Source of the DNA: Parabacteroides bouchesdurhonensis
Lineage (GTDB): Bacteria > Bacteroidota > Bacteroidia > Bacteroidales > Tannerellaceae
Assembly (NCBI RefSeq): GCF_900186615.1
Contig: NZ_LT896588.1
Coordinates: 1,718,961-1,782,960 of the forward strand
Direction: 5' to 3'
DNA length: 64,000 nucleotides
Part shown: positions 26,699 through 36,386 of the stretch, piece after piece
Numbering within the stretch: position 1 is the first letter of the stretch
Layout of the letters: every line of letters begins with the position of its first letter
Program-made: the position numbers and the translations under genes
The notes under the pieces: model-generated
Databases searched by the model: none
What the model was told of the DNA's origin: nothing
What the model saw: only the letters and a program-made list of their open reading frames with translations

Positions 26699-26736
26699 AA
26701 AAGGCATGTAGAATTTCTGCATGCCTTTTATTTTTT
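26699..26736. terminator. Terminator between tsf and the aminotransferase gene
   Basis: AAAAGGCATG...CATGCCTTTT stem of about 14 pairs with a T-run on the plus strand and an A-run on the other side, so it can work in both directions. Confidence 0.85.
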
Positions 26737-26752
26737 GTATATAGGAATAAGT

Positions 26753-27946
26753 TTATTTCAATGCGGCCAAAGCTTCTTTGATCCGTTTGATAGCTTCAAC
26801 AATGTTTTCATCGCTGGTTGCATAGCTCATGCGGATACACTCAGGAGCTCCGAAAGATGTACCGCCAACACAGGCTACATGAGCAACTTCCAGAAGATAC
26901 ATTGCCAAATCATCGGCGTCGTTAATTTTACGTGTACCGTCTGTCTTGCCGTAATAATAGCTGCATTTCGGGAACAGGTAGAAAGCGCCTTCCGGTTTGT
27001 TTACTTCAAAGCCCGGAACTTCTTTTGCCAGATTAACGATCAGGTCACGACGGCGTTCGAATGCTTTACGCATTTCTTCAACCGGAACTTGCGTGCCTGT
27101 ATAAGCGGCTTCGGCTGCTTTCTGAGATACGGAGCAAGGACCGGAAGTGTACTGTCCCTGTAGTTTGTTAACGGCCTTAACTATCCATTCCGGACCGGCA
27201 ATAAAGCCAATGCGCCATCCTGTCATAGCGTATGCTTTGGAAACGCCGTTTACGATAACAGTGCGGTCTTTCATACCTTCTACAGAAGCAATGCTGTTGT
27301 GCTTACCGATGTAATTGATATGTTCATAAATTTCATCGGCAATGACGATAATATCCGGATGTTTTTTCAATACGTCAGCTAAACCTGCCAATTCTTGCGC
27401 GCTATATACAGAGCCGGTAGGATTGGAAGGAGAGCAAAGAATTAATGCCTTTGTCTTTGGAGTGATCGCTGCCTCAAGTTGTGCCGGAGTGATTTTGAAA
27501 TCTTGTTCGATACCAGCCGGAACAATCACCGGTTTACCTTCTGCCAGCTTTACCATTTCCGGATAGCTTACCCAGAAAGGGGCAGGTATAATAACTTCGT
27601 CTCCCGGATTTACCAGTACCATGATTGTATTACAAACGGATTGTTTAGCACCGTTCGCGCAAGAGATCTGATTGACTGTATATTCCAATCCGTTTTCGTT
27701 TTTCAGCTTAGCAACGATAGCATTGCGTAAGGCCGGATAGCCCGGTACAGGAGAATAACGTGAAAAGTTATCATCTACCGCCTGTTTGGCTGCTTCCTTG
27801 ATGTGGTCGGGGGTGTTGAAGTCCGGTTCTCCCACACTCAGGTTGATAACATCGATACCTTGAGCTTTGAGTTCATTGCTCTTTTGAGACATCGCCAATG
27901 TTGCAGAGGGCGATAAACTTGCTAAACGATCTGAAACTTGTGTCAT
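26753..27946 (-). CDS. aspC: Aspartate aminotransferase (class I PLP-dependent)
   Basis: Transfers the amino group between aspartate and 2-oxoglutarate, in the cytoplasm. I chose the ATG at 27946 (MTQVSDRLASLSPSATLAMSQK), which fits the family start; 14 further codons upstream are unlikely to be translated. Motifs: NLSVGEPDFNTPDHI, CSPSNPTGSVYS, and the PLP lysine in VNGVSKAYAMTGWRIGF; the arginine clamp is in PECIRMSYATS. The length of 397 is typical of the Igamma subgroup, which can also use prephenate or aromatic substrates. Confidence 0.9.
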   Translation of the reverse strand: MTQVSDRLASLSPSATLAMSQKSNELKAQGIDVINLSVGEPDFNTPDHIKEAAKQAVDDNFSRYSPVPGYPALRNAIVAKLKNENGLEYTVNQISCANGAKQSVCNTIMVLVNPGDEVIIPAPFWVSYPEMVKLAEGKPVIVPAGIEQDFKITPAQLEAAITPKTKALILCSPSNPTGSVYSAQELAGLADVLKKHPDIIVIADEIYEHINYIGKHNSIASVEGMKDRTVIVNGVSKAYAMTGWRIGFIAGPEWIVKAVNKLQGQYTSGPCSVSQKAAEAAYTGTQVPVEEMRKAFERRRDLIVNLAKEVPGFEVNKPEGAFYLFPKCSYYYGKTDGTRKINDADDLAMYLLEVAHVACVGGTSFGAPECIRMSYATSDENIVEAIKRIKEALAALK

Positions 27947-28027
27947 GACACTGCTTTTTGTATAGGTTATTTTATATTGATACGACAAAATTAATCAATA
28001 ATTAGAATCGTTGCAACGTTTTGCTAA

Positions 28028-29242
28028 TTATTTGATATTATGTAACACATGTCCCATACGTTCCTTCTTTGTCTTCATATAAAACTCGTTATATGGGTTT
28101 GGAGAAACTTCAATCGGGACATTCTCAACAACTTGCAATCCATAAGCTTCCAGACCTACGCGTTTTACGGGATTATTGCTCATCAGGCGCATTTTGTGTA
28201 TGCCTATATGACGTAATATCTGTGCGCCTACGCCATAATCACGTTCGTCGGCTTTGTGCCCCAGACAGATATTTGCCTCTACCGTGTCCATGCCGTTTTC
28301 CTGCAGTTTATAGGCTTTCATCTTTTCCATCAGGCCGATGCCTCGTCCTTCCTGATTCAGGTAGATCACAGCGCCTTTTCCTTCTTTCTCAATCATTTGA
28401 AGCGCTTTATGAAGCTGGTCGCCACAATCGCAACGCAAAGAACCGAAAATATCTCCTGTAGCGCAGGATGAGTGAACGCGAACTAAAACGGGTTCGTCCG
28501 AATTGATTTCTCCTTTAATGATGGCAATATGTTCCAGTCCATTACTTTTCTGACGGAACGGAATCAGGTGGAAGTGTCCGTATTGGGTAGGCATATCTAC
28601 TTCAACGCCTTGTTCCACGATTGATTCTTGTTGCAAACGGTAAGCAATCAGCTGGGCAATAGAGATGAGTTTAATATGAAACTCATCGGCCAATTTGCGC
28701 AATTCCGGCAAACGGGCCATTGTGCCGTCCTCATTCATAATCTCCATCAATGCTCCCGCCGGATAAAGTCCTGCCAGACGCGCCATGTCGATGGTCGCTT
28801 CCGTATGACCGGCACGGCGTAATACTCCTTTTTCCTGAGCGTATAAAGGATTGATATGTCCCGGACGGCCGAATGTTTCCGGTTTTGAATCCGGATCAGC
28901 TAATGCCTGGATTGTAGCTGCGCGGTCTGCGGCAGAAACACCGGTTGTACAGCCTTCTAATTTATCAATGGTAACCGTAAACGGCGTACCTAACACGGAT
29001 GTATTATCTGTAACCTGGTGTGGTAAATCTAATTCTTTACAGCGTGAAACTGTAATAGGAGCACACAAAACACCTCTGGCATGTTTTAACATAAAGTTAA
29101 TCTTCTCAGGTGTCACCTTCTCTGCTGCAATAATAAGGTCGCCTTCGTTTTCACGATCTTCATCGTCTACTACAATTAAAAACTTTCCTTCACGGAAGTC
29201 TTCAATAGCTTCTTCAATGGTGTCTAACTTGATTTCGCTCAT
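28028..29242 (-). CDS. ribBA: Bifunctional DHBP synthase / GTP cyclohydrolase II
   Basis: Makes both starting precursors of riboflavin. The RibB half (residues 1-200) has [12 protein letters not shown] and [21 protein letters not shown]. The RibA half (from about 205) has the zinc cysteines in [18 protein letters not shown] and [11 protein letters not shown]. The 404-residue length is standard for the fusion. It follows the LptF/G-type gene at 11 bases, so the two are probably co-transcribed and no FMN riboswitch precedes it. Confidence 0.96.
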   Translation of the reverse strand: MSEIKLDTIEEAIEDFREGKFLIVVDDEDRENEGDLIIAAEKVTPEKINFMLKHARGVLCAPITVSRCKELDLPHQVTDNTSVLGTPFTVTIDKLEGCTTGVSAADRAATIQALADPDSKPETFGRPGHINPLYAQEKGVLRRAGHTEATIDMARLAGLYPAGALMEIMNEDGTMARLPELRKLADEFHIKLISIAQLIAYRLQQESIVEQGVEVDMPTQYGHFHLIPFRQKSNGLEHIAIIKGEINSDEPVLVRVHSSCATGDIFGSLRCDCGDQLHKALQMIEKEGKGAVIYLNQEGRGIGLMEKMKAYKLQENGMDTVEANICLGHKADERDYGVGAQILRHIGIHKMRLMSNNPVKRVGLEAYGLQVVENVPIEVSPNPYNEFYMKTKKERMGHVLHNIK

Positions 29243-29253
29243 ATTTTTCGTTT

Positions 29254-31170
29254 TTAATCTTTACAATAATTCTTTATTATGGATGTTAACTCCTGGCTGG
29301 TTTTCTGAATAGTCTGAACGTCATGGCGCAACAACTTTCGTTGATAAGTGGCAATCAGATATACAGGAATACCAATAGGAAAGAAAAAGCCTATTATCAA
29401 TCCGGTTTTCCCGCTTATTTTTGTATTCAATTGGTTATAGCCTCCAATGATTGGGTAATCCATCAACTTGTTCAGTACCAGATTCTGATCGGAGTTGGAG
29501 AGTTCTTCTATGATATTTTCCATTTCGGTCGCTAGTTCTTCTGCCGCATGGTCTTTTCCTCCCTGTTCCCAGAATTTGATATAATTCAGCCAATGTTTAT
29601 GTCCTGCCAGATAAATATTACTGTTTGCTGCCAGTTTTTCAAGACGCGGAATCAACCCGTTATAATCCGGGTTGAATATAATGACTTCTTTCTTCTCAAT
29701 TTTACGTCCTGATCGCTTTCCTATCAGATTCTTCAGTGCATTCAGATAAGTGTCGGCATTCAATATCACAGAATCATTAACTGCTTTATAAGTAAGAAAT
29801 ATGCCTAAAGGCGCTAATACGGCAGAACTTAACCACATACCTTCCCATGCTTGCCAAATACCGTCGCGTGCCATTTTAAATCCGATATTATCAATAATGT
29901 AATAGAAGATGAATAAGATTACCGAAATAATGACAGGTACACCTAATCCTCCTTTTCTTATAATAGCTCCTAATGGTGCGCCGATAAAGAAGAAGACCAG
30001 GCAGGCAAAAGATAAGGTGAATTTTTTATGCCAATCTGTTATATGACGTCGGAGTTTATAGGCTTCGTCGCCAATAGTTGCCGCTTTGAAGTAATATTCG
30101 CTTTTCGTGCTTTCAATAGAAGACCTGGCTCTTGCCAACAAACTGGCTTTTGAACTGGGTGTCTGTGCTTGATATAAGCTGTCGAAATTCATAATGATGA
30201 CAGGCTCTTCTTTTTCTTCTTTTTTTTCGTTGGCAATTTGGCTAGGATTGGTATTTAAAGATTTTTTGTATGAATTGTCATAGATCGCTTTTGAGTTAAT
30301 GTTTTTGATACTATCCAAACGTACAGTCATCGAATCAATAGAGGTTTGCAGATCGTTCAGCTTTTTACCCATAGATTGGTTTTGCATGAATAACTCATCC
30401 GTACGGTTAAAGTTCGCATCAAATTCTATCAGAATATCTTTTGTCTTAAAACTTTCCCTGCGGTAAGGAATTGCCGCTTTGCTCTTGGCGGTAGTTGTTT
30501 GGTTTTTCAGGTTCTCAAAAGATTCTCCATTGTATAGAGACAGGATGAGGAATAATTTGTTGGCTGATGTTTTTAATCGTCCGGAATCGGCAAGAATAAC
30601 TCTGGCATTATTGAATCCTTCCGAAAAATCATAGATCATCATGTCTTTCAGTAAGCCGGTTGCGTTGTCTTTCTGACGTACATATACGTTGAAATTGGGA
30701 ATGTCTTTATAGAACGTGCCTTCAGGGATATCCAGCTCAGGAGATTTCTGACGCATTGAATATAACAGCGTATATAGTTTGACTTGTACAACGGGCATTA
30801 CATTGTTCTGAAAATAGAAAGCACCCACACATATAAAGGAGATAGTGATAATAAGGGGTTTCATGATGCGTATAAGCGATACGCCGGCCGATTTCATGGC
30901 TAATAATTCCAAGCGTTCCCCTAAATTGCCGAAAGTCATTAATGAAGCTAATAGAATAGCGAGCGGAAGAGCCATTGGCACTAAAAATAGAGCGGCATAT
31001 AAAAACATTTCTGCAAGTACGGGAACGCCAAGCCCTTTTCCTACCATATCGTCTATATATCGCCAGAGAAACTGCATTAATACGATAAACAGGCATATAC
31101 CGAAAGTCATTAAGAACAACGGCAGGAACGTCTGCAGCATAAATGTATATAATCGTTTTATTCTTAACAT
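29254..31170 (-). CDS. LptF/LptG (YjgP/YjgQ) family permease
   Basis: Inner-membrane permease subunit that, with LptB, extracts lipopolysaccharide for transport to the cell surface. Start placed at 31170 ([19 protein letters not shown]), giving 638 residues; 12 codons upstream are spurious. N-terminal helices are followed by a long periplasmic domain with charged linkers (about residues 280-360, [11 protein letters not shown]), then helices with [21 protein letters not shown], the usual C-terminal signature. The C-terminal 130 residues form a cytoplasmic extension plus two more helices. At roughly twice the E. coli LptF length, it is the expected Bacteroidetes form. Confidence 0.85.
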   Translation of the reverse strand: MLRIKRLYTFMLQTFLPLFLMTFGICLFIVLMQFLWRYIDDMVGKGLGVPVLAEMFLYAALFLVPMALPLAILLASLMTFGNLGERLELLAMKSAGVSLIRIMKPLIITISFICVGAFYFQNNVMPVVQVKLYTLLYSMRQKSPELDIPEGTFYKDIPNFNVYVRQKDNATGLLKDMMIYDFSEGFNNARVILADSGRLKTSANKLFLILSLYNGESFENLKNQTTTAKSKAAIPYRRESFKTKDILIEFDANFNRTDELFMQNQSMGKKLNDLQTSIDSMTVRLDSIKNINSKAIYDNSYKKSLNTNPSQIANEKKEEKEEPVIIMNFDSLYQAQTPSSKASLLARARSSIESTKSEYYFKAATIGDEAYKLRRHITDWHKKFTLSFACLVFFFIGAPLGAIIRKGGLGVPVIISVILFIFYYIIDNIGFKMARDGIWQAWEGMWLSSAVLAPLGIFLTYKAVNDSVILNADTYLNALKNLIGKRSGRKIEKKEVIIFNPDYNGLIPRLEKLAANSNIYLAGHKHWLNYIKFWEQGGKDHAAEELATEMENIIEELSNSDQNLVLNKLMDYPIIGGYNQLNTKISGKTGLIIGFFFPIGIPVYLIATYQRKLLRHDVQTIQKTSQELTSIIKNYCKD

Positions 31171-31243
31171 TGCCTTTATTCTATTGAAATGGCAAAAGTA
31201 GTGCAAAAAACGATATTAACCTTACGATTTCTCTAAAACTACC

Positions 31244-31627
31244 CTAAATACCGAGCGTGCGTTTTAATTCTTCTACCTGTGAATCCCATAAATCGATGCT
31301 ATCTGATTTTTCGTTGGGTTCTGCATAGTCGGTTATTTCAAGAGATGTTGCACCGGTGAGTTCTACAGTGTGTATTATAAATTCAAAGTAAGCATTTTCG
31401 TCTTCTTCTTCCAGCCATCGATAACGTATGCTGATTTCCGGCTTTATTGAAAGTACTTCCGCATCTGCCCGTTCTTTATTCCATACAAATGTGTAGGTGT
31501 TATTGTTGACTAGGACATCGTCTGCAAACCAAGCAGATAAACCTGGTGGAGTGGTGAGGTGGTTCCACAAACTTCTTCTGGATACTTTATCAAAAATGTA
31601 TTCGACATGAAACTTTTCTTTCTTCAT
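31244..31627 (-). CDS. START-like domain protein (AHSA1/SRPBCC-type)
   Basis: A 127-residue soluble protein. SRRSLWNHLTTPPGLSAWFADDV near the start and the middle strands TYTFVWNKERADAEVLSI and SIRYRWLEEEDENAYFEF match the small START-like family of Bacteroidetes, a helix-grip fold with a hydrophobic cavity. Ligand unknown. It lies 73 bp upstream of, and codirectional with, the permease gene. Confidence 0.75.
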   Translation of the reverse strand: MKKEKFHVEYIFDKVSRRSLWNHLTTPPGLSAWFADDVLVNNNTYTFVWNKERADAEVLSIKPEISIRYRWLEEEDENAYFEFIIHTVELTGATSLEITDYAEPNEKSDSIDLWDSQVEELKRTLGI

Positions 31628-31762
31628 CGGTCACACTGTTTATTGCGCAGCAAGATACATAAAAGATTTTGATAATGCCAATAAAAATCAATGAAAAGAC
31701 TTCTCTTGTTTAGGCAATTACTCCAAAACCGTCGAAAATAAATGATTTTTTGCATTTAAATG

Positions 31763-31793
31763 TTGCATAGTATAAAAATAACCTCTACTTTTG
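31763..31793 (+). promoter_or_regulatory. tRNA-Met promoter
   Basis: TTG (31763-31765), 20 bases, then TACTTTTG (31786-31793), about 22 bp before the mature tRNA end. Confidence 0.65.
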
Positions 31794-31815
31794 CAGCGTC
31801 AATTACGAAATGAAT

Positions 31816-31889
31816 GGCGAGATAGCTCAGCTGGTTAGAGCGCATGATTCATAATCATGAGGTCCCCGGTTCAATCCCGGGTCTCGCTA
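31816..31889 (+). tRNA. tRNA-Met (CAT)
   Basis: A 74-base cloverleaf with acceptor GGCGAGA/TCTCGCT, D-arm GCTCAGCTGGTTAGAGC, anticodon loop TTCATAA and T-arm CCCGGTTCAATCCCGGG. The G1-U72 type end (not C1-A72) argues for the elongator. tRNA-Ile with modified CAU is less likely but not excluded. CCA is not encoded. Confidence 0.93.
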
Positions 31890-31893
31890 CAGT

Positions 31894-31928
31894 AAAAGCC
31901 AACAAGTATTTACTTGTTGGCTTTTTTG
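31894..31928 (+). terminator. Terminator after tRNA-Met
   Basis: AAAAGCCAACAAGT and its complement form a 14-bp stem with a short loop, followed by a T-run. Confidence 0.9.
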
Positions 31929-32132
31929 TTTTGTTAATGACTGGAAATGATTGCATGATTTTTGGAATTGTTTTTACTTTGTGCCTGATAATACTTCCCG
32001 ATATTATAATCTGATACAGAAACCTGTATTTTTGTGGCAAAAATGTATGAGTTTTGTCTTTTTATAGAAAAATGATAAGAATACCTCTATTAAATGATAT
32101 AAATACATTCTTCTTGTAGAAATCTCTCTTTA

Positions 32133-32303
32133 TATATTTGCATAACAAATAAGCAAAGTGATTTGTGAAATTTTACCCTATGACTCTTGTTTGCAGAAAT
32201 CCTTAATGATGCAAACAAAACCTAATTAACATAACCGTGAGGTTACATAATTATATGACTGGGATAATTGGTAGGCATATGATACTGGTTATCCTAGTTT
32301 TTT
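32133..32303 (+). ncRNA. Candidate structured small RNA
   Basis: A perfect -7 element TATATTTG (32133-32140) is followed by about 155 bases without a reading frame that hold three stems: TTGTTTGCA/TGCAAACAA (32187-32218), TAACC-GTGA-GGTTA (around 32232-32245), and a 10-bp stem at 32258-32298 followed by five T, a good intrinsic terminator. The -33 match is weak (TTG 16 bases upstream). I do not recognise a known RNA family. Confidence 0.45.
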
Positions 32304-33278
32304 ACCAGTTAGTTTCTGTTTTTACTGTTGGAGTATAAAAAAACGGCGCACACGCGGATCACTCCGAACGTACGCCTTTATGCATATAAAAAAATTGAGG
32401 GTCTATTTTTATTAACTGAATTGTAGGATTTGCATGGCTGTTTTTACAGTATAATTTTAGCAAAACTTACAATAGAGCTAAGAATTTAATTTTTAATTCT
32501 CGGCATATACAGGCAAAAACTTGCCTTCCTTTACATTTTCGCTCGAAAATTAATTCGTTATTAATCCGAATTTTTATTACAACGTTTGGAGGTCGGTAGA
32601 CTTAGGAGTTGTTTTGCGATAAGTTATTTTCTAACTAAAACCAATAAAAGCAACTTTATCGTCACTGTGTTTTCTTTTCTGGAAAACAGACCGAATGGAC
32701 ACAGTTACTCTAAACTATAAAACTGCTTTAAATAAGTGATTTGTGAAATTTTACCCTTTTACATGCCCCTTATTTACCTTATGAATTTACCCTATAACGC
32801 TGTGATGCAGATTTGACCAAATATAAAGACTACTATTCTTCTTGCGTTGAATTCCAACCTTCAATCCGGCTTCCTCTTCTGCAAATGTATATACTATATT
32901 TTTACTTCCAAATAAAAATGAAGAATATTTTGAGGAAAGGTGGCAAAAAATGTTAATAATGTTGCTTATGGTTGTAAAAATATCAAATAGAGGTGCTAAA
33001 ATGTTCTTTATGGGTTGCATTTATGTCACTTGATATTATTGAAAATGATTTTTTGAAATGATGTTATATGTTTTATTTTAGCGGGCATTTATTTCAAATT
33101 GATGATTTTAATAATATTGTTTTAAATTGTTTGGTTATGATTCGTATTTAATTGAATTTTTGATATTTTTACTTTTCTCTTTTTTTAATCAGATTTTTAT
33201 TTACACCTTTGTTTCCCATATAAATAGGATAGATACTTTATTGTTTATTTTATTACGAATACTCATACTTTTATTCTT
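32304..33278. other. Long non-coding stretch
   Basis: Nearly 1 kb without a convincing gene. It holds a second copy of GTGATTTGTGAAATTTTACC (32736-32755; first copy at 32158), small hairpins such as AGGCAA-AAAC-TTGCCT near 32510, and an AT-rich upstream region for the kinase gene at 33279. The only longer frame on the minus strand (32787-33020) lacks any recognisable feature. Confidence 0.5.
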
Positions 33279-35144
33279 ATGGAAATAACACTAATCGTTT
33301 TATTGACCTTTTTTTGTATAGCAGTGTTCTTTTATGCGTTTCGGCAGAAATCTATTGTTTCCTTTTTCGTGAAAGTACAAGAAGAAAATGAAAAATTAAA
33401 AATAGAATTAGAAGAACTTAAAGATGCTAATGCCGAATTAAAAATAACCAATGATGATTTGACCAGGAAAGTTGAGGAAGAAGAAATGGCTATATCCACT
33501 TTAGCCGGAAATAAGCGGGAGTTGGAGCAATTATTGGTTTCAAAGATTAAGGAAAATGATGCAATCATACGTGAGGTTTCTGAAAAAGAAGAAGATGCCC
33601 AGCGGAGAATAAAAGAAGCGGAGCTTATGCATGATAGTTTTTTTGTTGAAACAATTCATGAAATGCGTACTCCGTTATCTTTGATTTTGGGCTCATTATC
33701 ATTAATCGTACAAAAAAGGAATTCGGAGGAAGATTTGTCTACTCACCTTCTGTCTGCTTATCGTAATACTTTAGCTTTGCAAGATTTGGCAGACCAGCTT
33801 ATTGGTACTGGCCGGAATAACGATATAGCTGATTATCTACGTATTGCGCGTTATGATATGATAGAGATTTCACGTCAGATATGTGATCTGTTTGTAGACT
33901 GGGTTTCTATGAATAATATTGATTTCTGTGTGAATACAGAAATTGATGTGTTATGGGTTTGGCTTGATCGTCGTAAGATAGAATACGCTTTACGCACTTT
34001 GTTGACGAACGCGTTTAAAAATACTTTTTGTTTCGGTAAGGTGGCATTGAATATTTCGGTTGTTCGTAAAGATAACAAGGCATATTGTTGTTTGTCTGTT
34101 CAGGACGAAGGATTGAATGAACAAGAAGGCGTGCATCGTGGATTAAAGCAAATTGTCGATATGATTAATAATATCGGAGGTATATATGAGCATGAAAACA
34201 ACGACAATGGAACTGTTTATACATTATATATTCCGCTGGGTAAACAACATTTAATGGATCTTCGTGTCGAATTCGTAGAACCGGAGTGTGATCTTGTGAA
34301 ACTGAATGATCGCCAGAAAGAAGATATTGCTAATTTAATCCAGATTGTACCGAGAAAGAAAGTAACGGGAAAGAAATTGTTGGTAATAGACGATAGTGAT
34401 CAGATCAGATGGTTCTTGAAGCGTATCTTTAATGACGAATATCAGATGCTTGAAGCGCGTAATGGAGAAGAAGGAATAAAAGTAGCCTTTGAACAATTAC
34501 CGGATATTATCCTTTGTGATGTAATGATGATCGGTAAAGACGGATTTGAAACATGCCGGGAGATAAAACAAGACCATCGTACGGCGCATATCCCTGTTAT
34601 CATGCTAACGGCAAAAGTTGAGAATAAGGATGTTTTAACCGGAATTGAAGCCGGTGCCGACGATTATATTACGAAGCCGTTTGATATAGAAATACTTCGT
34701 AGTAAAGTTAATAGCTTATTAAAGCGTCGTGAGAAATTGTGGAAATATTTTGCTAACGCGCCCGCGATAGATTCGGCAGAAGCAAATGACGTGCAGCAGC
34801 CGGCTGATAATAATATACAGGCCAATCCATTTATGGATTTGGTGATAAAGAATATAGAAAAGCATTTGGACGATCCCACTTTTGCCTCAAAGGTTTTAGC
34901 TGATTCGTTAAACATGAGTTTGCCAACTTTATACCGCAAAATGAAACAATATTCTGATAGCAGTATTCTGGAGCTTACGCGTACAATTCGCTTAAAGAAA
35001 GCTTCCGAGTTGATACTTACGCAACAATATACCGTTCAGGAAGTGGCGGAAATGGTTGGTTTCAATGATGTTGCTACTTTCCGGAAACGTTTTACGGAGC
35101 AATATGGCGTTACTCCTTCCCAATATGGAGTGCCGACAGCTTAA
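33279..35144 (+). CDS. Histidine kinase-like / receiver / AraC-type hybrid regulator
   Basis: A 621-residue protein that puts sensing and DNA binding in one chain. One N-terminal TM (3-21) is followed by a long coiled coil (about 32-115), a HisKA-like helix pair with H127 in ETIHEMRTPLSLILG, and a degenerate ATPase domain (N245 in LLTNAFKNTF, partial G1 DEG, no GxGLGL G2 box). Then come a receiver with D414 and K466, and an AraC DNA-binding domain at about 515-617 (ASKVLADSLNMSLPTLYRK, AEMVGFNDVATFRKRFTEQYG). It lacks the large periplasmic sensor of classic Bacteroides hybrid two-component systems. It overlaps the thiN stop by four bases (convergent). Confidence 0.85.
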   Translation: MEITLIVLLTFFCIAVFFYAFRQKSIVSFFVKVQEENEKLKIELEELKDANAELKITNDDLTRKVEEEEMAISTLAGNKRELEQLLVSKIKENDAIIREVSEKEEDAQRRIKEAELMHDSFFVETIHEMRTPLSLILGSLSLIVQKRNSEEDLSTHLLSAYRNTLALQDLADQLIGTGRNNDIADYLRIARYDMIEISRQICDLFVDWVSMNNIDFCVNTEIDVLWVWLDRRKIEYALRTLLTNAFKNTFCFGKVALNISVVRKDNKAYCCLSVQDEGLNEQEGVHRGLKQIVDMINNIGGIYEHENNDNGTVYTLYIPLGKQHLMDLRVEFVEPECDLVKLNDRQKEDIANLIQIVPRKKVTGKKLLVIDDSDQIRWFLKRIFNDEYQMLEARNGEEGIKVAFEQLPDIILCDVMMIGKDGFETCREIKQDHRTAHIPVIMLTAKVENKDVLTGIEAGADDYITKPFDIEILRSKVNSLLKRREKLWKYFANAPAIDSAEANDVQQPADNNIQANPFMDLVIKNIEKHLDDPTFASKVLADSLNMSLPTLYRKMKQYSDSSILELTRTIRLKKASELILTQQYTVQEVAEMVGFNDVATFRKRFTEQYGVTPSQYGVPTA

Positions 35145-35776
35145 TTTTGATTCTGCATATAAACTATGACTCGGGTTTCCGGTGAAAGAAAAACAGTAAA
35201 TTTATCACCGGTTGCCTCGTTTAATGTGCCTTGCCACCAGGCTGTGAGTGTTCTGTGATTGATAGGCCAGCGTAAACCTTCGGTGCTTATTTCTCCATAT
35301 GGATACATCGGGAAAATGGAAACTTGTTGTTTGGGGCTACTGGACAAAGTTGTTGTTCGTAGTATTGGAATAAATCTACCGTAGTCGGAAAGCATTTCTA
35401 TATGTTCAAACAGAGGCGCATATTCCAAAAGCAAAGAAATATTACCTAGCGTATGGTCTTCCCGTAATCCGGTTGCACCAAGTATCAGAATCCGTTTGTA
35501 TCCGGCTTGGTGAGCGTAATAAACAGATTTTGTCAGGTCGTTTATTTCCTGGTCTTCCACAATATGAATCCGGTCTGCATACAACTCTTTTAATGAAGCA
35601 GGAATACTGTCCATATCGCCAATGATGGCAGAAGGTGTTATGCCTTTGTCGTGAAGCGTTTGAACAGCTCCGTCGCAAGCAATCACAACAGGTGCGTTGT
35701 GCAGATAATCCAATGGCAATTGTGCGGATGGAAAACTGCCATTGGCTACTATTATACAATCATAAAGCATCTTCAT
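35141..35776 (-). CDS. thiN: Thiamine pyrophosphokinase
   Basis: Transfers pyrophosphate from ATP to thiamine to give TPP, in the cytoplasm. The 211-residue protein has the family motifs VIACDGAVQTL, IIGDMDS and DQEINDLTKSVYYA, then ILGATGLREDHTLGNISLL, and a C-terminal TPK substrate-binding region with STEGLRWPIN. It is the last gene of the TPP-riboswitch operon and overlaps the transporter gene by 17 bases. The two are surely co-translated. Confidence 0.93.
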   Translation of the reverse strand: MKMLYDCIIVANGSFPSAQLPLDYLHNAPVVIACDGAVQTLHDKGITPSAIIGDMDSIPASLKELYADRIHIVEDQEINDLTKSVYYAHQAGYKRILILGATGLREDHTLGNISLLLEYAPLFEHIEMLSDYGRFIPILRTTTLSSSPKQQVSIFPMYPYGEISTEGLRWPINHRTLTAWWQGTLNEATGDKFTVFLSPETRVIVYMQNQN

Positions 35777-36371
35777 TTGTCCTGATTCCTTTCTTTTTCC
35801 AGGTGTACCAACCGGCTATGGCCAATAAGGCGTAGCAAATATAAAGAAACATTGTGGGATAAAGCCCGCGTAAATAGTAAAGATATACGGAGATGATATT
35901 GGCTACTATCCAGAATATCCAGTGTTCAATGATGCGTCGCGCCAGCATCCATGTGGCGATAATGCCGATTGCGGTGGTAAAAGCATCGCCTATCGGAATC
36001 GGGGAATCTGTGAAATTATTCAAGATATACCAAAGGATAAAAAAGACCACAAGTAACGAACCGCCGATGGCTGCTGCAAGAGGAAACGTCAGATGCCGGT
36101 AAATAATCCTTTCGGAAGGAGTTTTATTTTCTTCCGGGAGAACTTCTTTTTTCTTCCTGGACCATTGCAAAAAGCCATAAATACTGATGGCCACATAATA
36201 GATATTAAGCCCCATGTCTGCATATATCTTGGAGAAGAAAAAAACGAAGACATAAACAAGGGACGTCAGGAATCCTACTATCCACATGGCCCGGTGTTGT
36301 TTTATCTCGAGAATGAGATAAAGCAAGCCGGTTATGACGCCGAAATATTCAAAGAAGTTGACCGTTGACAT
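35760..36371 (-). CDS. pnuT: PnuC-family transporter, probably thiamine (PnuT)
   Basis: Inner-membrane facilitator of 203 residues with about six or seven hydrophobic segments. Family motifs: NFFEYFGVITGLLYLILEIKQ, NIYYVAISIYGFLQWSRKK and WIVANIISVYLYYLRGLYPTMFLYICYALLAIAGWYTWKKK. PnuC proteins carry nicotinamide riboside, riboflavin or thiamine. The position between a TonB receptor and thiamine pyrophosphokinase, behind a TPP riboswitch, assigns it to thiamine, with trapping by phosphorylation. Confidence 0.88.
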   Translation of the reverse strand: MSTVNFFEYFGVITGLLYLILEIKQHRAMWIVGFLTSLVYVFVFFFSKIYADMGLNIYYVAISIYGFLQWSRKKKEVLPEENKTPSERIIYRHLTFPLAAAIGGSLLVVFFILWYILNNFTDSPIPIGDAFTTAIGIIATWMLARRIIEHWIFWIVANIISVYLYYLRGLYPTMFLYICYALLAIAGWYTWKKKGIRTNEDAL

Positions 36372-36386
36372 TTTTGACCGTTGACA

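Noticed and set aside
29243-29253. FMN riboswitch for ribBA
   Set aside because: Only 11 bases separate ribBA from the upstream gene; there is no space for the aptamer.
31855-32040. Minus-strand frame ending in ARPGIEPGTS
   Set aside because: This is the well-known spurious translation of the antisense strand of a tRNA; it overlaps tRNA-Met and its terminator.
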